Shown here: positions 55,786 through 64,000 of the stretch, in pieces | Layout of the letters: every line of letters begins with the position of its first letter | Position numbering within the stretch: position 1 is the stretch's first letter | From: Oreohelix idahoensis | Taxonomy: Eukaryota > Mollusca > Gastropoda > Stylommatophora > Oreohelicidae | Reading direction: 5' to 3' | Assembly: GCA_024509875.1 (NCBI GenBank) | Contig: JAMPIV010014134.1 | Coordinates: 321,501 to 385,500, forward strand | DNA length: 64,000 nucleotides | Made by a program: the position numbers and the translations under genes | The notes under the pieces: model-generated | The model's database searches: none | What the model was told of the DNA's origin: nothing | The model's input: only the letters and a program-made list of their open reading frames with translations

Positions 55786-56133
55786 AATTCCAAACATCAT
55801 TATCAGCATCATTGTTCTCTGCACACATGATACATCACCATGTGCAGTTATTCATTTTTGTAACGTTGTGGTGCATTTGAAAGCAGTGCAAACATCTTCG
55901 TTCAGTTGGTCTGTTGTTTCATATCTGCATTGGTTGACTTTCTGCTTAATATTACATGAGTTTTGCTCTTTTGCAACCAATGCCAAGTTAAAAAATCCTT
56001 GGCATTATCTACATTGTCGCTCCCTGTTTTCCTGTGGCTTATCTGCCATTTTGAAAATTGTGGAGTTGGGAGTCATGAGCTGCAGTTTCTTCCACGGATA
56101 CTGTATCCTGGCTTGGCATGCATTTAAAGGGTT
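55786..56133. other. Intron 3 sequence, nothing recognised
   Basis: No motif I can name. Confidence 0.5.
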
Positions 56134-56142
56134 GGGGGGGGG

Positions 56143-56176
<34 letters not shown>
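56134..56176. repeat. Poly(G) tract
   Basis: 43 bases, all G except one A. Capable of forming G-quadruplexes. Length is likely variable or assembly-sensitive. Confidence 0.95.
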
Positions 56177-56178
<2 letters not shown>

Positions 56179-57047
56179 GTATACAGTGCATTCTTTGCCA
56201 AATGTGGGCTCACCAAGTTGGCAAAGCTAAAATGCTGTGCTCTGGTTCTAGGCTCTCTCAAGGAGTTGTCATGTCCTGCACTCATCTTAAGTGTGCAGTG
56301 CTATATTCTTAACATGTTTCACCACAAGAGGAATCGTGTTGGGCCGCTCTGGTGTGGATTGTCCGTTTGCCAGGCAAGTCGAAGGGTTGCTTCAAAGCCA
56401 TGGTTAGAGGTCTCACCCTGGAATTCAAATGAGCAGCATGAATTCCTTTGCATCCCAACCCAGATTGAAGTAGTGCAGGTAGTGAGATTTGGGCTCTGTG
56501 GGGGGAGAACTCTAATTTTGTGGTGTGTTTGTATAAAGACTTTTAGGACAACTTTTATATGCTATACTTGTATGTCTTCATACCTTTTTTTTTGTTATTA
56601 TTTAGAACAACATAATTTTAACTGACATCTCTCTAGGATTTGCAGCACTTCATGCAGCTGATGAAGTTTCCCAGACGCCTGCCGTCAAATCCTTCCGCGT
56701 CTGCAGGCCTTGATAAGAGCAACATGTGTACTACAAACCACATTGCACTTATCCCGGCCAGTTGACCAGAAGATTGTCTGCCTCCTAAACGTGGTATGAT
56801 CCATGTAGTTCCCAACTGTCTTTGTGGAGACCGCTGCTTCCTCAGGTATGGTGTACAAGGCGACTAAAATGAGGTTCTGCATGGTCTGCATGGGACTTGA
56901 AACCTCATCATGTGAAACAAATTGCTACAGAAACCACTGCTTACAAGAGCATGTGAATGTTTGGTGATGGCTTCCTGCAAGGGGGACGGGCAGCTGCAGT
57001 GGTGCCTCTATGCTGTGTAAGGAGTGAAGAGGACAATGATTATGGTG
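56177..57047. other. Intron 3 sequence, no gene recognised
   Basis: Moderate GC. TGACATCTCTCTAG near 56636 looks like a splice acceptor, but what follows has early stops in all frames on the plus strand and matches no DDI sequence. Confidence 0.45.
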
Positions 57048-57270
57048 GTCTGCTCATTGTCAGCATCATGATGAACAGGGGGATAAAAATAAATGGGTCA
57101 TGCGTCTTACTGTGGCAAAGGACAAACTAGATTGCCTATGTTACAGGCACAAGGCGATACTAGTCTGCACATTGTCATCATGATGTACGAGTGGGATAAA
57201 AATAAGTGGGGCATGCGTCTTACTGTGGCTAAGGACAAACTAGATTGTCTATGTTACAGGCACAAGGCTT
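57048..57270. repeat. Direct duplication, about 113-bp period
   Basis: GGGATAAAAATAA...CATGCGTCTTACTGTGGC...ACAAACTAGATTG...ATGTTACAGGCACAAGGC appears twice in a row with a few substitutions. Confidence 0.9.
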
Positions 57271-57639
57271 TCATCAGATGCAAGTCAACAAAAAAACAGA
57301 AGAGAACTGGGTAAAATAGTTCGGTTTGGTTTTAAGGACTGTCTTCATTGCACATGGACAACTCCATCAGTGCTCCGATCTTCTCCCTTAGATCACACAG
57401 GGAGGATCTCAGCACAGTGCACAAACTCCATAGCACCGGCGAGAATCCCAATGTGTGTATTATAGGAATCACACATTCCATAAATATTTTTGTAGTTGGG
57501 TACATTTCTAATTTTTTAAATTTTGCCAGGGCAGCGGCCTTCCAGATAGGCCTACTCTTTACAATTTCCAGCTGCCGTGGGATTTTTAAAATGCACACAT
57601 GACCTTCTATTTTTTCACCCTTATCCAAGAAGGCTAGCC
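57271..57639. other. Intron 3 sequence, possible SINE body
   Basis: A minus-strand open frame (57700-57332) continues from the tRNA-like head at 57705-57800. I take it as SINE-associated or random sequence, not a gene, because it has no recognisable domain. Confidence 0.4.
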
Positions 57640-57800
57640 ATCCGATCTCGGGGGGGGGGTTGACATAATTAGGACCACTGGTTCTGAAAAAAATTTCCAT
57701 AAATTATATTCCCTATACTGGGAATTGAACCTCTGGGTACCTTTAGGATTTGAGGCTGACGCCATATCTCTTAGACACTTAGCCACTCCGACCCTGAAAA
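57640..57800 (-). mobile_element. tRNA-like element (S4), SINE or tRNA pseudogene
   Basis: Minus strand GGTCGGAGTGGCTAAGTGTC is a box A-like start, and GGTTCAATTCC (box B consensus) follows about 60 bases later, with a Leu/Ser-like spacing. The arms do not pair cleanly, so a working tRNA is unlikely. Confidence 0.55.
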
Positions 57801-57854
57801 TAGACAAAAATTAAATAAAACTGATACGGTCTGTAAATGGAAGTAACTGGTGTT

Positions 57855-57978
57855 GATGTCCTGAACTCCAGAGGTCAAAATGGCCACTGAAATGATGTCC
57901 TGAATTCCAGAGGTCAAAATGGCCACTGAAATGGTGTCCTGAACTCCAGAGGTCAAAATGGCCACTGAAATGGTGTCC
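57855..57978. repeat. Tandem array, 3.2 x 39 bp
   Basis: Unit GATGTCCTGAACTCCAGAGG then TCAAAATGGCCACTGAAAT repeats at 57855, 57894, 57933 and 57972. Confidence 0.93.
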
Positions 57979-58217
57979 AAACAACAGTAGTCATGTCAGG
58001 TCATGATATGTGCAACTTGTATATATTCTGTTCAAATTGCACTTACCCCGGCCTGTCATTGCTATATTTGCAGGTATGTCATCTACCCAGGTAGCAGATT
58101 TCCCTTTGTTATAGTTTTTTTGTATTCTTTATTATACAGTGTTTTATATCTTAGGGAACTTTCAGATTTACTCATGTTTATATTGTGCTACCTGGAAAAT
58201 CTACAGGATTATTATTT

Positions 58218-59250
58218 TGTTTTAACTTCATGTAGATTGTTTGATGTTTTCACTTCATGTCAAATATTTGATGTTTTTGCTTCACGTAGCATGTTTGATG
58301 TTTTTACTTCACAGAATGTTTTGTTTTCACTTCATATAGACTTACTTACTTACTTAGTCGTTCCCCTTCTACAGTGAGGTGTAGAGGTTTGGAAGAGAGA
58401 CTATCCTATCGGCTGTTTTCCTCCTGGCCTGGTTCCATTCTAGTCCTTGGTCCTTCAAAGATTGTCTAATGTTGTCCTCCCAGCGGACTCTGGGTCATCC
58501 TGGGGGTCTGGATCCATGGCTCTTTGTTTCCCATGCTTGTCGTGGTAGCCGATCTTCTCCCATTCTGCAGACATGGCCAAACCATCTTAGTTGGGACTGT
58601 TCTACTTGGGTCTGCAGGGGATGGTATTTTAGGCCTTGACGTATCGTCTGGTTGCGGACCATGTCTCTTCTTGATACTTCAACCACCTTCCTCAGATACC
58701 TCATTTCTGAGGTTTGGATCTGGCTTTTATGGGTTGTAGTCATTGCCCATGACTCGCATCCATATGTCAAGACTGGGACATAGGTGGAGCGGTATACAGC
58801 CATCTTCGTTTTCTTACCAACCTCTCTCTTGCTGAGGAATCCTCGATTTATGGCCTGAAAAAGTCTCCCAGCTGCTGCTTTTCGAGTGGCCAACTCTTCT
58901 TTGATGCCTCCCTTTCGGTCTATAATAGCTCCGAGATATTTAAAGTGGTCGACCTGCTCCAGGACCTGTTCTCCCAGCTTAATCTGATGTCTTCTTTCTT
59001 CTCGTGATATCACCATGGATTTTGCTTTAGAGCTACTTATGACCATCCCTCTCTTTTTTCATGTAGACTATATGTTTTAATTTCACGTAGAGTGTTTGAT
59101 GTTTTCACTTCACATAAATTTATTTGATTGATGTTTTACTTCACATAAAATGTTTGATATTTTAACTTCATGTAAATTGTTTGATGTTTTCACTTCAGCT
59201 GGAATGTTCGATGTTTTAACTTCATGTAGGATGTTTGATGTTGTATAGGA
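58218..59250. repeat. Degenerate 27-bp minisatellite, split by LINE-gamma
   Basis: Unit like TTTGATGTTTTCACTTCATG then TAGAATG, visible at 58218-58340 and 59057-59250. The middle is the LINE-gamma insertion. Confidence 0.85.
58345..59056 (-). mobile_element. LINE-gamma, 5'-truncated second copy
   Basis: Minus-strand frame 59046-58495: MVISSSKAKSMVISREERR, DHFKYLGAIIDRKGG, TYGCESWAMTTTHKSQIQTS, WFGHVCRMGEDRLPRQAWE. It is closely similar to the C-terminal part of the 25759-27665 copy and lacks that copy's frameshift. A stop follows GSRPPG. The tail is a TAAG repeat. Confidence 0.92.
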
Positions 59251-60584
59251 CTCTTTGAAACTCAGATCTGTTAGCAGACAACATCATTATGTTTTGTTCA
59301 TCACAATAGATGTACTGCTTCATGTTTGTTTTTTGTGCTGCATCTTTTCCTCCATATTATAAAATTAGGCCAGGTCAGACCATATTTTTTTTTTCATTTT
59401 TATTGCATTTCTTTTGTCATTTAAATGGTTTGTCTTTGAAAGTTAATCAAGTTTTTTTTTGATATTTCTTGTTGCAATATAACTGCTCCATACTGTAGTG
59501 ATGATGGTCTTCTCATGTTTGTCACTATATTTGTTTATCATTCCTGTTCCTTCTCAGCATCGGGCTGTGTTCTGCAGCTCTGCCCAAAAGGTTCTAGTTG
59601 CTTTGGGTTCCTCTTCTGCAGCTCTTTATCAGTTTTTGTGTGTGGAGGTTGTCTGTTAAGAACAATTCCTCTGTTGTCTGAATGTTGTCTAGGGTTTTTC
59701 TAATTAGTATAGATATTGCCACCAAAAACTCTGGCCATAACTTTTATGGGTAATCGTTCTGATTCGTATTTACTAAATCAACTGTCAGAAATTGTTAACT
59801 GTTAATATGTTCAAACTCATAATCCAAACCTTGAATGATCCCTGGAAGACTTCTGTTTTCAAACGACTTTCAATTTTATTTAACACAGAGACTTGCATGA
59901 GCGACACATTGCTCTAATAAAGTTTGACATCTTCATTTAAAATATCGATTCTTTCCTTCAATGCACTGTTTATAAATGAGTCCACACATCTGCAAAATTC
60001 TTCATGCTATCAAGACTAATCTCTTCGTGCTTCCATAGCATATTCCTAATTTTCATCCATTTATTTTATTCTTGCGAAGTCCTCTGGACATTTTATATCT
60101 TCCTTTAATATCCATATTAACTACAATTCAGTGCCTTCTTGCACATTTCCTTTTTAGTCTGCGATTATATATTTTATTCAATATCCATATCTTTGCATGA
60201 CGGTTATGATAACCTTGACATATCTTCAAACATCTCTTGGCTACTCAAGCCTAATTTTTACCCTGAATTTTACACATCCTGATAAGATGGGTTTGTCCCA
60301 TAATGAATTAAAATCACACTTGATTTTTGCTTCGAAATCTATAACTTAGACACACTTTGTAAGTAGAATTCTCTACACATAGATAAGTGGACCACGCCAC
60401 ACAAGCCGACACTCTCTGTCTTCCACGTAACTATGCACACTACGTCATGCTTCGTAACCATGTGTAGTTATAGTAAATGATCATAGTTATTTTGTGTTTT
60501 GGTGAGGCACATAATGGTGCAGAGCGATCTCTCCAAATATACTTTTCCAGATCGCTTCGCCCCATGATGCGCCCTCAACAGTGT
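59251..60584. other. Intron 3 sequence, nothing recognised
   Basis: AT-rich, T-runs, no gene, repeat or RNA motif that I can support. Confidence 0.5.
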
Positions 60585-60830
60585 CTAAGTGTCAGAGTTG
60601 CTAAAGCATGTACTTCTTGAGGCGAAATGCTTGGTTCAAAACCAGGTTGTTGTCATGCTACGGTCTGTCCGGCTGTAAAAATGGATACCTGACAGCTTTG
60701 AGTTGAGAAAGGCAAAGACAGCTAAGAAAACTGGTCACCCCAACCTCATGAAGCAGAAACCTATTATCAGTGGTCTCCCACACTTCAGCCTCCTCCCCTT
60801 AACGGCAGGACCTGCTGTGGGACTACCTCA
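60585..60830 (+). mobile_element. SINE family S2, copy c
   Basis: The tRNA-like head includes GGTTCAAAACC (box B, near 60633). The core GGATACCTGAC, GAGTTGAGAAAGGCAAAGAC, GAAAACTGGTCACCCCAACC and CACACTTCAG matches copies a and b. Confidence 0.78.
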
Positions 60831-63499
60831 ACACTTACTGATCTCTTCCCCTGATCTCTTCCCCTGCAGGTTCAAGTCTGGTGCGTGTCATATATATAAA
60901 AAGGGGGCTGCTGTAAAACTGCAAGATAAAGCAAAAAATTGGTGTTGAGCCAGTTAAACAGTAGAACAATGCACTCAAAACATGAGACATACGAGGGTTT
61001 ACCCTTTTTTAGACAGTCACAGACATAAGAGTAAATGACAAAGGATATGCACATTTAACACATAGAAAAATATCTTTAAAAATGAGCGCCGAGTATGATG
61101 GAAAGAAAAAAACAAACGTATAACACAAGGCGGAAAAAAATAACGAAATGTGGAAGTTAAAATATAGAACCTGAAAGAAAGTAGATGCAAAGAATCTAAC
61201 AAATACGGATGTGAGCAGGAAAATGAAATGGCAAAACAATAAAATAATATAAAACGATTAGTCTGGATCTGTTTTTACAAAGTTGCATGTCAAGTTTATA
61301 TTATTTCTTTTGTTTTTGTCAGTTTGTTTTCCTTTTTGCATTCTTGTGTATATTTCTTGTCTCTATGTATTGTTTGTAGCTGTTTCTGAAGATGGGTAAT
61401 TTCCTAAATGCGCCATGTTTTGAGTATGTCTTTCTATTGTATATCTGGCTCAATACCAGTTTTTATTACTTTTGTTGTTGTTGTATATCTCATCTGTTGT
61501 ATTTGTTGATCTGTTCATGAGGATATTACCTGCCCATTTCCTCTTTAATCTTCAGCTATACTGGTACCCGACCACAGGTTTACATTTGTTATCATGTCTT
61601 GTATTTTGATAACGAAGAATGTGACTGTAGTTGTTGTTACTCTATTAACTTTGTACAATGTCTTTACCAAATAGGTCTTAGCCTTTTGTTATTCTGTTGT
61701 TGACGGTGAGTGAAGGTTTTGATCAGTGCAGTTTGTTTTCTTGAGAGGCTGTCATATTGCACCATTCCAGGCCTTCGCTCATAGTCTCGCTTCAGCTGAT
61801 CTGTCTGTTGTCACAAAGTTATCAAGTGTCATATGTTTTGCTTTGTCGATTTTAATGAGTGTTTACATGTTTTTTATATGCTTTTATTCTCTTCTAGCTA
61901 ATCAACCACTATGTTTACTTACAATTGTATATTAGATTTTGTTAAATTACATTATCCATATAAAGATTTGTGCCAGTATTGTGATATAAGAAATCATAGC
62001 GTGAAAGGAAATTAAAATGTAAGTAATTGCATGGAAAGAAAAAGAAATAATTGTTTGGAAGGAAATAAGAAATCTTTGTACAGAAGGAAATAAGAAATTG
62101 ATCGGCTGAGGTGGAAAAAAAATGATTGAATGTGTGGGCAAATGAAAACATGTAGTGTGGGAGTTGTACTAAGATAAAGAACAAAGAAACGGCCCACTGG
62201 AATCATACGTAAAAAGCATCCAAAGTGATTGACCCGATTATAAGTTGAAGTGTAAAAAATTATGCTTCAGTGATGAATTTATGAAAAGCTAGAATTGTTT
62301 TGCCTCCAAAGCTGCTGGTAGTTTCTGTGCAATAAAACAATTAATAAAACGACTGCACAATCCTGCAGATGCAAGAAATTTCGATATTTTTAGCATGTTG
62401 CGATATTTTTGGCATGTTGCGATATTTTTCACTCCTTTCCAATTGAAGGGTGTGAATTCGTATTGATCCTTGAGTATTGGTGCAACAATTTTGCTGCTGA
62501 GTTAAACCACATTCATTTAGTTCTTCTTTAAGAGCTGGTAACCACGAAGTGTTCCCTCTCCTTGCTAGTTTCATTTTTGACATATCTTGCAAGGGTTGAA
62601 ATTGAAAACCGTGGGAATGTCTCCCATTTTGCCCGATCTTCTCTCAATCCAATGACCAATTAAGCCTATCGCAGAGTTACATTTAGCATTAGAGTTTTTT
62701 GTTCGGTTTAGCATTTCTAAATCTAAACCCAACTCTAATCCTAACCCCTAACGACATGGCTGACTTAATTACCCAATCGATAACTATCCGAGCTAGGTTT
62801 TTCGAACATAATGTATTTTTCATCTGCAATCATCACTTGCCATACAGCATTACACTAAGCAGATGACCATAAGCATGTGCTGTCATCTACTTCTGTTACT
62901 AATAAACTGTAAACATCAATGATTACTCACATTCCTGTGTTACGAATACATACACGTCATTCCATCACAAATAATAACATGCAACACGCTAATTTAACCA
63001 AAGTCGTGTAGCTCAATTTTACGATTTCATCGGTTGACGCCTATCCCGACGATGCAGATCAAGAACCATACCGCAAACCTTAACTCTAAACTTACCCCTG
63101 TTTCCAACTTATACAAAAATAGTATCATATATCATAGTAACATATTGGACTAAAAACAAATCATAACATATTTATCGCACCCACCTGCAGAATTGATTTC
63201 ACCACAACTACCTTAGTAATTTACACATAGGATTGTTACACTGTGTCGCATGTTTTGCTGTTTACTGGCTAACATTAACCCCAACTCCACCACTCTCCCC
63301 AACTTTTTGATAAAAAATAAGTCCGATTAAAAAAAAACCCCGCAAAATAACATTGTACGATAAAAATCACTAACAATAAACTTTCGTACTCATTATAAAT
63401 CCATAAATGAATTCTTAATTTGCTTCAAATCCCGAAAAGTAGACATTTGGGCTAAAGACGATATACGTCCAACAGTGTTTAATTTCACCCCTTGCAAAG
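60831..63499. other. Intron 3 sequence, nothing firmly recognised
   Basis: AT-rich. TGACCCGATTATAAGTTGAA at about 62230 matches TGACCTGATTATAAGTCGAA at about 41176, and both lie near pogo-type scraps, so more of that transposon may be present. No gene seen. Confidence 0.4.
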
Positions 63500-63660
63500 A
63501 TTCTTGTATTTTCACCATTCTCAACAAGTTTGTCATCGATTCCAATTTCTTGCATTGCGCTGGAATTTCATGGATTTTGCAAATTCTATCATTGTCAGCT
63601 TAAAGCGTGCCTCATACAAAATACGCTTTCGTTTTTAAACTCATTGTATGGCTGTCACAG
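63500..63660 (-). pseudogene. Pogo/CENP-B-type transposase HTH fragment, second copy
   Basis: Minus-strand frame RILYEARFKLTMIEFAKSM, then after a shift IGIDDKLVENGEN. Same motif series and similar bases as 41390-41555. Confidence 0.6.
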
Positions 63661-64000
63661 CGCTATTTCGCAGTGCATCTTAGGTATTGTGTTCAGCGAA
63701 AAGTCAGCCGGGCGAGGCCGGGGCTAGCCAACCTGGTGGGTCAGGTGACTGCCGGAAGTCGGCAAATAAGGCGCAAATTTGCAGTCAGAAACTAGCCTTG
63801 GTCCGGAGCGGACGGACATTTTCCCTTTGCCTGCAAGATTGCTGTGTGGTTCATATTGTGGACTGTTAATTGAGTGCTTGCCATATTTCGGACCTGGTGG
63901 ATAAGTACGTTGTAATGCTAGAGCAGTGTATTGTCTAGTTCGTAGTATCTACAGGCCGTAGTTTGATAAAAGATAGATGATTTTGGAGTTTCATTTCCAT
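63661..64000. other. Right edge, nothing recognised
   Basis: A GC-rich patch (AGCCGGGCGAGGCCGGGGCT, 63707-63726) stands out from the AT-rich surroundings, but I see no gene, box A/B pair or DDI protease exon. Confidence 0.45.

Noticed and set aside
56636..56900. Fourth DDI exon after an acceptor-like TCTCTCTAG
   Set aside because: No match to the protease domain, and stops occur early in the required frame.
57332..57700. 122-codon minus-strand protein
   Set aside because: No recognisable domain and continuous with a tRNA-like SINE head.
57700..57800. Functional tRNA-Leu or tRNA-Ser gene on the minus strand
   Set aside because: Box B is good, but acceptor and D arms do not pair; more like a SINE head or pseudogene.
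61726..61935. Hydrophobic 69-codon frame as a membrane protein
   Set aside because: T-rich intronic sequence gives hydrophobic frames by chance; no supporting signal.

Overview
This is animal nuclear DNA. It has a spliced host gene whose exons are separated by introns of 7 to over 10 kb, and almost everything else I can recognise is transposable-element sequence. The host gene is the 5' part of a DDI1/DDI2 homologue (ubiquitin-like plus helical-domain shuttle protease). Its three exons at 32399-32672, 45879-46058 and 53479-53605 join in phase, and the protease exons lie beyond the right edge. The repeat content (Gmr1-like LTR elements, EN-RT LINEs, a Tc1-like transposon, tRNA-derived SINEs) fits a marine invertebrate such as a mollusc or another non-vertebrate animal. 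The sequence alone does not fix the species.

Left third (1-20.5 kb): two LTR retrotransposons of different families, A (1331-10754) and B (10929-19840), sit in the same orientation inside one decayed LINE with an RNase H domain. Each is bounded by two LTRs and a 5-bp target duplication (ATCTG and AGCAT). Their RT and integrase are Ty3/gypsy-like, but the pol order is protease - integrase - RT - RNase H, as in Ty1/copia. This is the arrangement of the Gmr1 group. Both share a SCAN-like capsid region and a Cys/His motif ahead of the protease. A is badly broken (at least six frameshifts, a mutated catalytic Asp). B is nearly intact (two UGA stops, one frameshift) and has close-matching LTRs.

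Middle (20.5-32.4 kb): a graveyard of LINE fragments, named here LINE-alpha to LINE-epsilon and LINE-iota so copies can be cross-referenced, together with SINEs, microsatellites and a 6 x 99 bp array grown from a LINE 3' end. A LINE-epsilon 3' end stops about 200 bp before the DDI start codon.

Right half (32.4-64 kb): the introns of the DDI gene. Intron 1 (13.2 kb) begins, after 16 bases, with a full-length antisense LINE-alpha. That copy carries an uninterrupted, 5'-truncated RTE-like insertion. Further along are an RNase H LINE with a PD-(D/E)xK-like retroelement fragment inside its span, a pogo-type transposase scrap, a long LINE-delta and an internally deleted LINE-alpha. Intron 2 (7.4 kb) is a 28-bp minisatellite split by a LINE, a Tc1-like element, another LINE and SINEs. 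Intron 3 (over 10.4 kb) starts with a 34-bp tandem array and holds a TTAA-flanked MITE candidate, a poly(G) tract, SINEs, a second minisatellite split by LINE-gamma, and stretches where I see nothing.

All copies were matched by eye. Edges without a stated target-site duplication are approximate.
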